From NCBI GenBank assembly GCA_003223295.1, contig QHYM01000112.1, positions 1 through 38,439 of the forward strand: a stretch of DNA of 38,439 bases, given 5' to 3'. The translations under genes were made by a program, and so were the position numbers. The stretch comes from Acidobacteriota bacterium (GTDB lineage Bacteria > Acidobacteriota > Terriglobia > Acidiferrales > UBA7541). Below are positions 17,415 to 26,852 of the stretch, in pieces; position 1 is the stretch's first letter; each line of letters begins with the position of its first letter. The notes beneath the pieces are model-generated. The model was given only the letters and a program-made list of their open reading frames with translations, searched no databases and was not told the DNA's origin.

Positions 17415-18139
17415 GCCATTCCCATGCCTTCTTCGTGCGTTTCCGTCTGCGGATTTGTCGCCACGGCAGCAGAAGCGTGCAATTCCCTGCCCTGCGTTTT
17501 TGCCAGCAAGCCTTCTTCGACATAGTCGGAGAATTGACGCCAGAAACTGCTGCGGATTAGGGCACGGGCTTCGGCGGCCTTGCGCACGGTAGCTTCGTCC
17601 GTGGATCCCGCGGTAATCAGCCAGCCGTCCACATCATTTTCCGCAATGAAGGCGCGGAGCGCAGCGAATTGCGCAAGATCGGAATCTTCGTCAACGGGCG
17701 AATGGATGATACTGAAAAATCCGGAAAGACGCGCGACGCGGAGTCCTTCGACGGCTAGAGCGCATTCCGGAGCTTGCGGCGAATTAAGCCGAACGGTCAA
17801 AAACAATTGAGGCAGCGGCTGGAATTCGTGAACGCGGCGCCGCAGCAGGGTTCCATCGGTTTCGAGGAAAACAGAGTGACCCCTTTGGGCGATGGCGCGC
17901 ACAAAATGGCCAATGCCCGCATGGAGCAAGGGTTCCCTGCCGCCAATCCAGATCACCGGGGACGGATTCGCGAGGACCCCGTGCATCTTTTCGCATGAAA
18001 CGGGAGCTTCGGAGCCGGGATGAAGAACGTCCGCAGGGTTGAAATAATGAATAAGAGAATGCGCTGGCGCAGAATTCAGTATTTGCGCGATTCGGACTTT
18101 CGCCAGTTTTGCGGTAAGCCGCGCTGGGAAGCGCATCAT
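17411..18139 (-). CDS. radical-SAM-like protein lacking the Fe-S cysteine motif
   Basis: The 242-residue protein contains VIWIGGREPLLH followed by FVRAIAQRGHSVFLETDGTLL, which follows the radical SAM pattern of GGEP-LL, helix and TNGTLL strand. No CxxxCxxC is present: the only cysteines are isolated, so the 4Fe-4S cluster should not form in the standard way. The protein is also shorter than HpnH (over 300 residues). It starts 5 bp after the shc stop and overlaps hpnA by 4 bp, so it belongs to the hopanoid operon. It may be a pseudo-enzyme, scaffold or regulator of hopanoid synthesis. I cannot assign a function. The last 25 residues look disordered. Confidence 0.72.
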   Translation of the reverse strand: MMRFPARLTAKLAKVRIAQILNSAPAHSLIHYFNPADVLHPGSEAPVSCEKMHGVLANPSPVIWIGGREPLLHAGIGHFVRAIAQRGHSVFLETDGTLLRRRVHEFQPLPQLFLTVRLNSPQAPECALAVEGLRVARLSGFFSIIHSPVDEDSDLAQFAALRAFIAENDVDGWLITAGSTDEATVRKAAEARALIRSSFWRQFSDYVEEGLLAKTQGRELHASAAVATNPQTETHEEGMGMA

Positions 18140-18144
18140 GCTGG

Positions 18145-20160
18145 CTAAATCCCGCTGCGCAGCCGGAACTCGCTGGGCTGGAATTTCACGGTGGCGTACT
18201 CTTCCGCCTTCCGCGATTGATTGGAGTAGCGCGCGAGCGCATAAACCGGAAACGAATTTCGGTATAGGTGATATTTCAGGTAAAAGACCCCAGGGAAACC
18301 AGTACCGGTGAATTGCGGCTCGCTCCAGGAACCGTCCGCCTGCTGGCGATGGACCAGGTAAGCTACCGCTTTGGTGACCGCAGAATCGTCGGTACTAGCC
18401 CCAGCGAGCAAGCCAATCAACCCCCAAGCGGTTTGCGAAGCTGTGCTAGCGCCCTGTCCCTTGCTGGAAGGCACATCGTAACTCAGGAGCGATTCACCAA
18501 AGCTGCCGTCGGCTTTCTGAACGCTGCGCAACCAGTTGACGGCCCGCTGACAGAATTCGCGAGTAGCCAGTGAAACGGTTTCCAGAGCGCGCAGGACACC
18601 GCTCGTTCCATAAATGTAATTCACGCCCCAGCGGCCGAACCAGGAACCGTCCTTGCATTGATCCTGCAGCAGGAATTTTACGGCGCGCCGAATCACGGTG
18701 TGGTCCGCGGGCCAGCCGAAGCGGCCGAGACACTCGGCGACGCGCGCGGTAACGTCGGCGGTCGAGGGATCGATCATGGCATTGTGATCGGCAAAGGGAA
18801 TGTTGCAGAGAAACTTGCGATCGTTGTCGCGGTCGAAGGCGCCCCAGCCGCCATCGCGATTCTGCATGCTGAGAAGCCACTGAATGCCGCGGCGCATGGC
18901 GGCTTCCATGCGCGCGGGATCGGGATACTTCACGCGCTGGAGAGCCATCAGCACAAACGCGGTGTCGTCCACGTCTGGGTAAAAATCATTGCGAAACTCA
19001 AAGGCCCAGCCGCCCGGCTCAGCATCCTTGTTTTTGACCTGCCAATCGCCAGGCCCGAGCACTTGTTTCGAGAGAATCCAATCCGCGGCCTTGACGAGAG
19101 CCGGATGGTCCGGAGGAAGGCCCGCCTCTTCGAGCGCAACCATGGCAATGCAGGTATCCCATACGGGAGAAACGCATGGCTGCATGCGAATGGTGTGGTC
19201 TTCTTCGATTTCAAAGCGCGCAAATTCGTTGATTTCGCGCAAGGTCAAGGGATCATCCGGACCATGGCCCAGCGCCATCAACGCGAAAATGGAGTTCATC
19301 ATCGCGGGGTAAATGGCCGCGAGGCCTTCGGTGCGCTCGATATGATTCAGCATCCAGGACTTGGCTTCTCGCATGGCGCGCTGCCGGAACGGCTTCCAGG
19401 GCGACTTCTCATAAAGCTTCAAACCGCGGTCCAAGGCCAGGAAAACGTTTTTCCAGGAAAGAAGTTGATCACTCCAATCCAGCGCGGCGGTCTTGTGCTC
19501 AGGATCCTTGAACAGTTCGTCGACGTGGGCGGGCTCCGGCAACCGCCAGTGGGGGCGCAACACACACAAAATCGCCATGGGGATCACGATGCCGCGCGTC
19601 CACGAAGACATTTCGTAAATGTTGAAAATGAACCAATGGGGGATAAGCATTAGCTCGGGAGGAATCGAGGGAACAAGATCCCAGCTCACCGCTCCGACCA
19701 GCGCTAGATAAAATCGAACATAGGAATTGGAATGCTCCAGGCCGCCAAGACGATGCACCATTTCCCGCGCGCGCACCAGGTTTGGCGCATAGGGCGAATC
19801 GCCCGCCAGTTTCAGGGCGAAGTATGCCTTGCAAGTGGCGTTCAGTTCCGAAGGTCCGCCGGGATAGATGCTCCAACCGCCGTCGGGCTGCTGACGCTGC
19901 CGGATATAATTCGCCAGCTTGGCAATGCGCTCAGGGTCAGCCTTTCCGAGAACGTGGAGATAGTAGATGTAATCCGATTCGAGTGTGGAATCGGCCTCGA
20001 GCTCGCCCTGCCAGTAGCCCTGTTCCGCTTGAAGGGAGAGAAGATGATTAGCGCCGCGCTCGATGGCCCTCTCAACGCGCTCAGCCCAGTCTTGCTCCTG
20101 CCACGGGACTGGCGCCGGTGCAACAGCTGGTTCCTCTCCAATACGGGCAAATGAGGCCAT
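18145..20160 (-). CDS. shc: squalene-hopene cyclase
   Basis: This 671-residue class II triterpene cyclase converts squalene to hopene/hopanol at the membrane. The protonating DXDD motif is D396-V-D-D399 (YPDVDDTAF). Multiple QW repeats are visible, among them QNRDGGWGAFDRDND, QDQCKDGSWFGRWGVNYIYG, VQKADGSFGES and RQQADGSWSE. Length is close to characterised bacterial enzymes. ATG 20160 follows a strong GGGGGGAG; the longer TTG start at 20187 is less likely. It is the first gene of the hopanoid operon, about 155 nt behind a good sigma-70-type promoter. Confidence 0.97.
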   Translation of the reverse strand: MASFARIGEEPAVAPAPVPWQEQDWAERVERAIERGANHLLSLQAEQGYWQGELEADSTLESDYIYYLHVLGKADPERIAKLANYIRQRQQPDGGWSIYPGGPSELNATCKAYFALKLAGDSPYAPNLVRAREMVHRLGGLEHSNSYVRFYLALVGAVSWDLVPSIPPELMLIPHWFIFNIYEMSSWTRGIVIPMAILCVLRPHWRLPEPAHVDELFKDPEHKTAALDWSDQLLSWKNVFLALDRGLKLYEKSPWKPFRQRAMREAKSWMLNHIERTEGLAAIYPAMMNSIFALMALGHGPDDPLTLREINEFARFEIEEDHTIRMQPCVSPVWDTCIAMVALEEAGLPPDHPALVKAADWILSKQVLGPGDWQVKNKDAEPGGWAFEFRNDFYPDVDDTAFVLMALQRVKYPDPARMEAAMRRGIQWLLSMQNRDGGWGAFDRDNDRKFLCNIPFADHNAMIDPSTADVTARVAECLGRFGWPADHTVIRRAVKFLLQDQCKDGSWFGRWGVNYIYGTSGVLRALETVSLATREFCQRAVNWLRSVQKADGSFGESLLSYDVPSSKGQGASTASQTAWGLIGLLAGASTDDSAVTKAVAYLVHRQQADGSWSEPQFTGTGFPGVFYLKYHLYRNSFPVYALARYSNQSRKAEEYATVKFQPSEFRLRSGI

Positions 20161-20313
20161 AAATGCTCCCCCCAGAGCAACAGCCAAAATTGACGAGTTC
20201 AGAAGGCCGGTCCAACCCGCCGCATCAACCCCATGTAACTGCCTTGGTCCCTGTCACTTGCACTGCAGCTCGGCTGCAAAGCGATAAGAGTTCCGGTTAC
20301 ATCGGTACTATCG

Positions 20314-20342
20314 ATTATCACTGCCTTAACGCTGGCGGTCAA
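20314..20342 (-). promoter_or_regulatory. sigma-70-type promoter for the hopanoid operon
   Basis: On the minus strand, TTGACC (20342-20337) and GATAAT (20319-20314) are separated by exactly 17 bp, five of six matches to each consensus hexamer. The position is upstream of shc and downstream of the MobB-like gene, giving a leader of about 150 nt. Other upstream promoters may also read through from the lipid A genes. Confidence 0.6.
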
Positions 20343-20375
20343 CGGGTAAGATGCCGTCCAGTAAACGCGGAGTTG

Positions 20376-21068
20376 TCAAATTGAAACAGTTCCAGGTGAT
20401 TCGAGCGCTCGTTGAACGAGCACGCGCAACGGCTGAGGGAGGGGCTCGCCCTCTTGCTGCGAAACGGAGGGTTTCTCGCGAAGCAGTTTAGACGCGAGCT
20501 GTGTCCACGCCGGAGCCGCCGCCGAAAACGCGTCAGGAGAACCGCGAAGCACCAGGGCATCGGCGCGGTCCAGGGCGGCGCGGGCAGAATCTTTGAAATC
20601 TTCCTTGGCCGGATCGACTACCGCGAAGTACAGGCTCGGCTTCAAGAATTGCAGTAAGGAATTGCTTTCCAAAATGAGCGGGAGGGCTTGCCCATGGGCA
20701 TCTGCTGAGATTTGCTGCAGTTCGGCCCGCAAGAGCGGGAGCCCTTCAGCGAGGAAACCCTGCTTCGTGCGGAGCCAAAAACAGCGGCGGGCCCCCGCAA
20801 CGAGAAAGCGCGCGCTGTCCGTGCCAGTATCGGCGCGCGTCTCCCAATCGAACGCACAGACATGCTCGGTGGGGGCGCAGTCGCAATCTTCCCCGTTTTG
20901 CGCGCACACGCCGTGACCGTATTGCGTGATTTTTCCAGCGATCCAGTTAGCGCCAGGGAATGCCGCAATCACGTCACACACCAGTTGCGTCTTGCCGATG
21001 CTGCGCGTGTGTCCGCCAACAACAATGACGCGCCAGCGGGGCGAGGCGCCTTTTTCATCTGCCGCCAA
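20376..21068 (-). CDS. MobB-like P-loop protein with a cysteine cluster
   Basis: The 230-residue protein has a Walker A motif G18-GHTRSIG-K26-T27 preceded by the strand WRVIVV. A MobB-like GKITQYGHG (K46-H52) and [12 protein letters not shown] follow. Between them, C55, C62, C64 and C71 form a possible metal site (CxxxxxxCxCxxxxxxC). MobB proteins bind GTP in molybdopterin cofactor synthesis, but no molybdenum genes are nearby. TTG 21068 is chosen: it is in frame, has AGG six bases upstream and overlaps the lpxD end by 14 bp. The longer frame reaches back into lpxD without a better start. Function unknown; context suggests an envelope-lipid role, which is only inference. Confidence 0.6.
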   Translation of the reverse strand: MAADEKGASPRWRVIVVGGHTRSIGKTQLVCDVIAAFPGANWIAGKITQYGHGVCAQNGEDCDCAPTEHVCAFDWETRADTGTDSARFLVAGARRCFWLRTKQGFLAEGLPLLRAELQQISADAHGQALPLILESNSLLQFLKPSLYFAVVDPAKEDFKDSARAALDRADALVLRGSPDAFSAAAPAWTQLASKLLREKPSVSQQEGEPLPQPLRVLVQRALESPGTVSI

Positions 21069-22074
21069 GTTTGGCCTCAAGAATTTTGATGCGCGCGGCC
21101 AGCTCTGGAAGACGGCCGTAGAAGGCGTATTGCTCCTTGAATTTCTCGAGCGCCCGCGCGGGTGTTCCCCAAACAGTTTGACCGCTGCGAATGGTCTTTC
21201 CCCCCAGCACTCCCGATTGTCCTCCAATCACCGCGCCATCTTCCAGATCGCAGCGCTCGCCGAATCCGGCCTGCCCTCCGATGACCACGTTTTTTCCGAC
21301 CGTGCACGAGCCGGAAAATCCGACCTGTGCGGCCACCACAGAATGTGCGCCAATCTGACAGTTATGGCCGATGTGGACCAGGTTATCGAGCTTCACGCCC
21401 TCGGCGATGCGCGTGTCATCGAGCGAGCCGCGATCAATCGTGGTGTTCGCGCCAATTTCCACGTCGTCGCCGATTTCCACGATCCCGGCTTGCGGGAATT
21501 TCCAATGCTTCCCTTCTCCGAAGGCGTAACCAAATCCGTCCGCGCCAATTACTGCCCCGGAATGAATCTCCACACGATCGCCGATTCGAACGTGGTGATA
21601 GAGGGTTACACGCGGATGAATGCGGCAATTCTCGCCAATCCAACAACCGGCGCCAATCACGCAGTGCGCCCCTATCTGCGTTCCTGCGCCGACGTGAGCG
21701 TCCTCGCCAATCACCGCGTAAGGCCCGATGCTTGCGCTCTCCGCGACGCGCGCGAGCGGCGCGACAACGGCGGTTGGATGAATCCCGGAGGAAATCGGTG
21801 TTCGATCCAAAAGCAAAGCGGCAGCTTGAGCAAAAGCGAGCTTGGGGTGGGCGACCCGCAGCACGGTCTTGTCCGCCAATCCCAGGCCCTCGCCGGCGAT
21901 CACGCAAAGTGCAGCAGAAGCGGCGGCTCGTTCCGCATGCTTCGCGGAATCAACATAGATTAAATCACGCGACGCAGCCCTCTCCGGCGCAGCGACGCCG
22001 GTGACTTCCAGAGCCCCGTCGCCTTCCAGCATGGCGTCAATCGCGTCAGCTAATTCTCTCGCAGTTCTTCTCAT
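21055..22074 (-). CDS. lpxD: LpxD, UDP-3-O-acylglucosamine N-acyltransferase
   Basis: This cytosolic enzyme transfers a hydroxyacyl chain from ACP to the 2-amine of UDP-3-O-acylglucosamine, the third step of lipid A synthesis. The 339-residue protein has an N-terminal uridine-binding domain and then a left-handed beta-helix of hexapeptide repeats from about residue 98. The catalytic His is H237 in [10 protein letters not shown], and FGYAF at about 181 is the family signature. The C-terminal helix ([24 protein letters not shown]) is present. ATG 22074 has GAGG eight bases upstream; GTG 22086 would overlap the upstream acyltransferase stop. Presence of LpxD implies a lipid A-bearing outer membrane. 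Confidence 0.95.
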   Translation of the reverse strand: MRRTARELADAIDAMLEGDGALEVTGVAAPERAASRDLIYVDSAKHAERAAASAALCVIAGEGLGLADKTVLRVAHPKLAFAQAAALLLDRTPISSGIHPTAVVAPLARVAESASIGPYAVIGEDAHVGAGTQIGAHCVIGAGCWIGENCRIHPRVTLYHHVRIGDRVEIHSGAVIGADGFGYAFGEGKHWKFPQAGIVEIGDDVEIGANTTIDRGSLDDTRIAEGVKLDNLVHIGHNCQIGAHSVVAAQVGFSGSCTVGKNVVIGGQAGFGERCDLEDGAVIGGQSGVLGGKTIRSGQTVWGTPARALEKFKEQYAFYGRLPELAARIKILEAKLGGR

Positions 22075-22082
22075 TTTCAGCC

Positions 22083-22991
22083 TCACGAAAAATCATACAC
22101 GGGTGGCTCTCCGCTCGGCCGCGTATTCCACCGGCCGTGGACCCAGACCCACTGGTCAGGATATTTTCGGATGATGTCTTCGAGAACTTTCGCAAAGTTC
22201 TGCGTGTTTTCGAGAATATCCTGTTCAGGGTCTCCCGTTCGAACGAGTTCCACGGCAGGCTCAAAACGCAGCCGGTACTTGCCCAGGCGCTCATCCCATA
22301 CGGCGTAGCCAGGCACGACAGCAGCACCCGTATGTAGGGCAAGCCGCGCAATCCCTGTAGTGGTGCTCGCCACCTTCCCAAAAAAATCCACGAAGACGGC
22401 TTCCGACGGCATGGTGTTTTGGTCCGCGAGAATGCCAATGGTACCCGCATCCTTCAAAACCTTCAGCGTGACGCGCGCCGATTCATTTTTGAAGATTGGC
22501 TGATTCCCCGACAGGCCGCGATACCCGTTCACCAGCGCATCGATCCGGCGATTCTCGATGGGCCGTGCCATGTAATGAAGCGGGAAACCGTAGAGCGCAT
22601 GCGCGAAGGAGGAAAGCTCCCATGCGCCAAAGTGTCCGGTCAAGTAGAGCACGCCTTTGCCGCGGCGCTGGCCTTCGAGAAAGTTTTCATGGCCGTCCAG
22701 GACGATGATTTGTTCGATATTTTGTTTCGTGTATTTCGGAAAGCGCGCAAACTCGGCAGCCATCCAGCCCACATTGCGGAGCATTCCGCGAATGACCGAT
22801 TTGAGCTGAGCCTCACTCCAATCCGGGAAGGCAATGCGTAAATTGATTTCAGCCGTCTTCTGCAATCGTGAAAGTAGGGCGTAAAGAAATCGGGTTAGGG
22901 CAGAGGCAATGGCTCGCGCCATTGCTCTGGGCAATAGCCCCAGCGCTTTCACGATCAGCCACACCCCCGCGTATTCGAGCCACTCTTTCAT
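22083..22991 (-). CDS. LpxL/HtrB-type lipid A acyltransferase
   Basis: This 302-residue inner-membrane acyltransferase has the H-x4-E catalytic motif (H120-FGAW-E125). [31 protein letters not shown] follows in the usual place. The N-terminus has a hydrophobic membrane segment ([20 protein letters not shown]). The family adds secondary acyl chains to Kdo2-lipid A or related glycolipids. It directly precedes lpxD with nine bases between stop and start, supporting a shared role in lipid A. Whether it is LpxL- or LpxM-like in specificity cannot be told. Confidence 0.9.
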   Translation of the reverse strand: MKEWLEYAGVWLIVKALGLLPRAMARAIASALTRFLYALLSRLQKTAEINLRIAFPDWSEAQLKSVIRGMLRNVGWMAAEFARFPKYTKQNIEQIIVLDGHENFLEGQRRGKGVLYLTGHFGAWELSSFAHALYGFPLHYMARPIENRRIDALVNGYRGLSGNQPIFKNESARVTLKVLKDAGTIGILADQNTMPSEAVFVDFFGKVASTTTGIARLALHTGAAVVPGYAVWDERLGKYRLRFEPAVELVRTGDPEQDILENTQNFAKVLEDIIRKYPDQWVWVHGRWNTRPSGEPPVYDFS

Positions 22992-23085
22992 CGTGGACTT
23001 ACATAGAAAGAAAAAGTCATTGCGCGACAGTATGCAAGAGGTTCGGCGGTAGAAGAAAGTATTTCAATGTTAGACTCAAGTTTCT

Positions 23086-24798
23086 GTGACGGAACCAAGC
23101 ACGCCCAAATCCAAACCTCCCCGCGCCCGCAGGGCCGCCCAGATTGCCTGGGTTGTGCTCAGCGGTGCCACCCTCTACGTCTGCTACTTCAGCCACCTTG
23201 GTGTGCTCGGGTTCATCGGACCCGATGAGCCGCGTTACGCCTGGATTGCGCGCTCTATGATGGAGACCCACGACTGGGTCACACCACGGCTTCATGGAAG
23301 GCCCTGGTTCGAGAAACCGCCACTTTTCTATTGGGGGGCGGGGCTCTGCTTCAAATGGTTTGGCGTGAGCGAAGCTGCGGCGCGATTGCCCAGCGCGCTT
23401 TCAGCGTTGCTGGCAACCCTGGCACTGGCGTGGCTTGCTTTGCGCCTTTATGGGGCTGAAACCGCGCGATGGCTTTTGCTCTTGCTGCCTACGACCGTGG
23501 GCATGATCGGCTTTTCGCACGCTGCAGCCACAGACATGCCTTTCAGCGGAATGTTCACCATCGCCATGGTTTGTGCGACCGTGGTCCTAGGCTTGACCCG
23601 CGACGAGAACACGCCAATCCTTCGCGGTACACTGTTTCTCGCGTTGATCTTGTTCGGTTTTTTCCTTGGTTTAGCGGTGCTCGCCAAAGGGCCTGCGGCA
23701 ATCATTCTCTGTAGCGGCGCCGTCGTTCTCTGGGCGCTGCTCACCAAGCGCCGCCATAACGCACTCCGCCTCCTTCATCCCGTGGCGATTGCCGCGTTCC
23801 TCGGGACGGCCCTGCCTTGGTATGTTCTCTGCGCCCGCCGCAATCCCGATTTCTTGCGCGTTTTCATCATCGAGCACAATCTCAAGCGCTACCTTACTCC
23901 CGAATTCCAGCACATCCAGCCCTTCTGGTTTTACCTGCCGGTGCTTCTGATAGCTCTCCTGCCATGGGCCGCGCTCTTTCTCTGGAGCACCATTCACGGA
24001 GCTGTTCGAATCGTGCGCACACGTTGCGCGAGTGAATCCACTTTGCTTTTGGCCTGTTGGGCGGGATTCTGTGTCGTGTTTTTCTCCATCTCGCGGTCCA
24101 AACTTCCGGGCTATATCCTTCCCGCGCTACCAGCTATTAGCCTGATCCTGGCTCATTCGCTCACGGCAATGGAGAAAATCCCGCGATGGTTGCTGCGTGC
24201 CGCGCTATGTCTGTTTTCGCTTTCCCTGTTTGTTCCTCTTGCGTTCATTGAACTTTTCGCCACGGACGTTCCCCGTGGAAACGGGCGCCTGGTCACCGGC
24301 GTATGCGTTGTAGTGGCCCTCATGGGAACCGCAAACCTTTTTTTGGCTCTCTTCGGCAGACCGGCACGCGAAAAAGCGCTTTTTCCCCTTCGTGCGGGGG
24401 TATGTGTTTTCCCGATTCTACTTTCCGCAATGCTGGCCTATTTCATCGCGCCGTCGATGTTCAAGTTTGATCCTTCCGGGAGAATCCTGGCGCGGGAGCT
24501 GCAAATGCGCAATATTCCACTGAATAAGTTAGCTGTGGGATGGATGAGTCGCGGTCAGCATTACAGCCTGAATTTTTATTTGCACGAGGAGATTACAGAC
24601 TGGAATCAGGAGAATCTTGCGAAAGAATACGTTGTGACGGATATGCCTTTATGCCGAAACCTGTCCCCGGTTCCCTTCGCGTGTGAGCCAATGCCCTTCA
24701 ATGAACACGCCACGGGCGCCTATCTCTACCATATCCTTATGCCCGGATCACCGCAGCGGCTTGGCGACCGTGGGGGGCAGGCGCAGAAGAAAGAATGA
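23086..24798 (+). CDS. ArnT-like polyprenyl-phosphate glycosyltransferase (GT83/PMT family)
   Basis: The 570-residue integral membrane protein has about 12 hydrophobic segments after a basic N-terminus. The first periplasmic loop holds GPDEPRYAWIAR and, further on, FEKPPLFYW, both hallmark motifs of lipid A 4-aminoarabinose and mannose transferases that use undecaprenyl-phosphate sugars. The GTG start at 23086 has only a weak Shine-Dalgarno. The gene is divergent from the lipid A acyltransferase (94 bp apart), so decoration of lipid A or another envelope glycan is a reasonable inference. Its 3' end overlaps the convergent hydrolase gene by 51 bp. Confidence 0.85.
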   Translation: MTEPSTPKSKPPRARRAAQIAWVVLSGATLYVCYFSHLGVLGFIGPDEPRYAWIARSMMETHDWVTPRLHGRPWFEKPPLFYWGAGLCFKWFGVSEAAARLPSALSALLATLALAWLALRLYGAETARWLLLLLPTTVGMIGFSHAAATDMPFSGMFTIAMVCATVVLGLTRDENTPILRGTLFLALILFGFFLGLAVLAKGPAAIILCSGAVVLWALLTKRRHNALRLLHPVAIAAFLGTALPWYVLCARRNPDFLRVFIIEHNLKRYLTPEFQHIQPFWFYLPVLLIALLPWAALFLWSTIHGAVRIVRTRCASESTLLLACWAGFCVVFFSISRSKLPGYILPALPAISLILAHSLTAMEKIPRWLLRAALCLFSLSLFVPLAFIELFATDVPRGNGRLVTGVCVVVALMGTANLFLALFGRPAREKALFPLRAGVCVFPILLSAMLAYFIAPSMFKFDPSGRILARELQMRNIPLNKLAVGWMSRGQHYSLNFYLHEEITDWNQENLAKEYVVTDMPLCRNLSPVPFACEPMPFNEHATGAYLYHILMPGSPQRLGDRGGQAQKKE

Positions 24799-25689
24799 CA
24801 CCACGCGATTTTCGTACTCGCGTTTCTCCTGATCGCTCAAACCAACAAAATTGCCGTGAGCAATGATGGCCTGCTCACGCGGCTCGGGCGCCTTTAGAAA
24901 CATGTCTCGCGTAGTGGCTGCCAGCTCCGGATCGTCCAGCGCCTGAATGAACAGCGTGGGTACGCCGTTGAGCGCAAGAAGCTTGGTGGAAAGCGGAGGA
25001 TCGTTCCGGTGGCCGTTGTTGAGGTAGCCGAAGCTGATCTGCGTGGAACGAATCATAAGCGGAAACTTACCCAGGCCGTTGTGCTCAACTCCGACCTTGA
25101 CCATCTGCTCAGGGTCGTCATACACCGAATCGAGGATCAGCGCGTGAATGCGCTTGTCGCCCTCAGCTTCACGCAACGCCGCATAAGCACCAAGATTGTA
25201 GCCCCACAATCCGAACCGCGTAGGATCCAAGTCATCACGGGCTGCGAGAGTGTCCACGGCCTTGCGCAACTCGTCGGCTTCGCGGTAGCCCAGTGTGGTG
25301 ATTCCCGTGTTCGCGCCATGGGCGGCAAAGTCAAAAACGAAAACGTTGTACTGGTGGTCCTGCAGGGCGGAAACCAGAGTCAACAATTCACCGCGGCTGG
25401 ATTCGTAGCCGTGGCACAAAACGATTGTGGGTGCGCGGCGCACGCCCGGGAAAAACCATCCTTCCCGTTTGCCCAGTTCCGGCACTTGGAAATCCATGAC
25501 TTCGGGATGCCCGGGAAAACTCGCCAGGCTGATTCCGGGGGCGCTGCGTTGGGGCTTCACTATACGGTAGACCAGAAATCCGGCAAGGGCTGAAATGGCC
25601 ACAAAGGCGAAGAAAGCCAACGCCAGAACAGGCATCAGCAATTTCGTGTACCACCGCGATGGATACCGCAGTTCAGAAAAGATTTGCAT
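24748..25689 (-). CDS. membrane-anchored alpha/beta hydrolase-fold protein with Asn in place of the nucleophile Ser
   Basis: The 313-residue protein has an N-terminal membrane helix (about 17-42) and an exported alpha/beta-hydrolase domain. Fold landmarks are TIVLCHGYESSRGE (oxyanion HG), FDFAAHG, the nucleophile elbow and a late AHGNFVGLS His loop. The elbow reads GLWGY-N165-LGAYAA, where the family has GxSxG. The codon is AAT, one base from AGT (Ser). It may be a non-catalytic paralogue or use another residue. Downstream D (ALDDPEL) and H are kept. The fold is clear; enzymatic activity is doubtful. Confidence 0.8.
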   Translation of the reverse strand: MQIFSELRYPSRWYTKLLMPVLALAFFAFVAISALAGFLVYRIVKPQRSAPGISLASFPGHPEVMDFQVPELGKREGWFFPGVRRAPTIVLCHGYESSRGELLTLVSALQDHQYNVFVFDFAAHGANTGITTLGYREADELRKAVDTLAARDDLDPTRFGLWGYNLGAYAALREAEGDKRIHALILDSVYDDPEQMVKVGVEHNGLGKFPLMIRSTQISFGYLNNGHRNDPPLSTKLLALNGVPTLFIQALDDPELAATTRDMFLKAPEPREQAIIAHGNFVGLSDQEKREYENRVVSFFLLRLPPTVAKPLR

Positions 25690-25881
25690 GCGTCGCTTGA
25701 GCCGCTGGGTTCGCGGCGCCTCTTACTTCGCTACTCCTCGGCAGACAAATTTGATGAACGCCATCGTAACACATCCCCTTCTGCGCGCTGCTGCAGCAGT
25801 TAAGCCTGTGTCGCATTTCGTATCACCGGCGCGAAGGACCTTCCAACCGGTCTTGCGCGAATCGGCTATGATAGAAGCATC

Positions 25882-26844
25882 ATGGCGGGGGCTCACCAAA
25901 TCCGCGCGGCTATGAACATCGTCGACTTGCGACAGACCACCGTACGCCAAATTGAGCCGCTCCTCGAGGAAGAGGCGCGGCACTGGCGCGATGAACTGCA
26001 TTGGGACTATCGCGGCGCGCTGGAACTGATTAAGCGCTTCATGGAAGCCCGCGCGCTTGCAGGCTGCGTTGCGTTTGAGAATGGTGCCGCCGCGGGCTAC
26101 TCCTTTTACGTCCTCGAAGAGCAAAAAGGACTCATCGGCGGCCTATACGTCTCCTGCAAATTTGCGCAAGAGACTCTGGGGCGGAGACTGCTTGAGGAAA
26201 TGCTCTACTCGATGCGGGCGATTCCGCATCTGGTCCGCATCGAAGCGCAGCTCATGCCGTTCAGCGGGCCCGTCGATGCGCCTTTGCTGGACCACGGCTT
26301 CCATCTCTACACCCGCCAATTCATGCTGCTGGATCTGCACAGAACGGCGGAATCGAAAGCCGGTGCTTCGGGAGGCCTGCGGCTCACTCGATGGAACGAC
26401 CGCTACTTTGAACCTTGCGCCAAGCTCATTTACTTGGCCTACGCAAATCACGTGGACGGCGAGATCAACGATCAATACCGCAGCCGCGCCGGGGCTTTGA
26501 AATTCCTGAAAAACATTATCCTGTTGCCGGGATGCGGCCAGTTTGTTCCCGGCGCGTCCTTTGTCCTTCACGAACCCGGCAGCGATGAGCTCGTAGCCGC
26601 GGTTCTGACCAGCGAAGTCTCTTCCGGTGTCGGACACACCACGCAGATATGCGTCTTGCCGGGCTTTCAGGGCCACGGCATCGGCCGCATGCTCATGCAA
26701 ACTTCGGCGGAAGCGCTGCGCTCGATGAAATTCCGCGAGTTGACGCTCACCGTCACTTCCGACAATCGCACTGCCGTGCAGCTCTACGAGAAGCTCGGCT
26801 TCCAGACAATCAAGTCATTCACCGCAGGCGTCTGGCCGCGCTAA
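25882..26844 (+). CDS. tandem-GNAT acetyltransferase
   Basis: This 320-residue protein appears to contain two GNAT folds. The first is degenerate (about 15-150). The second (about 170-315) has the acetyl-CoA motif QICVLPGFQGHGIGRMLM followed by TVTSDNRTAVQLYEKLGF. A start at 25912 (MNIVDLRQTT) is equally plausible; neither has a clear Shine-Dalgarno. The acetyl acceptor is unknown. It stands alone, divergent from the hydrolase gene and convergent with the M28 peptidase (8 bp between stops). Confidence 0.85.
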   Translation: MAGAHQIRAAMNIVDLRQTTVRQIEPLLEEEARHWRDELHWDYRGALELIKRFMEARALAGCVAFENGAAAGYSFYVLEEQKGLIGGLYVSCKFAQETLGRRLLEEMLYSMRAIPHLVRIEAQLMPFSGPVDAPLLDHGFHLYTRQFMLLDLHRTAESKAGASGGLRLTRWNDRYFEPCAKLIYLAYANHVDGEINDQYRSRAGALKFLKNIILLPGCGQFVPGASFVLHEPGSDELVAAVLTSEVSSGVGHTTQICVLPGFQGHGIGRMLMQTSAEALRSMKFRELTLTVTSDNRTAVQLYEKLGFQTIKSFTAGVWPR

Positions 26845-26852
26845 CGCTCAAT

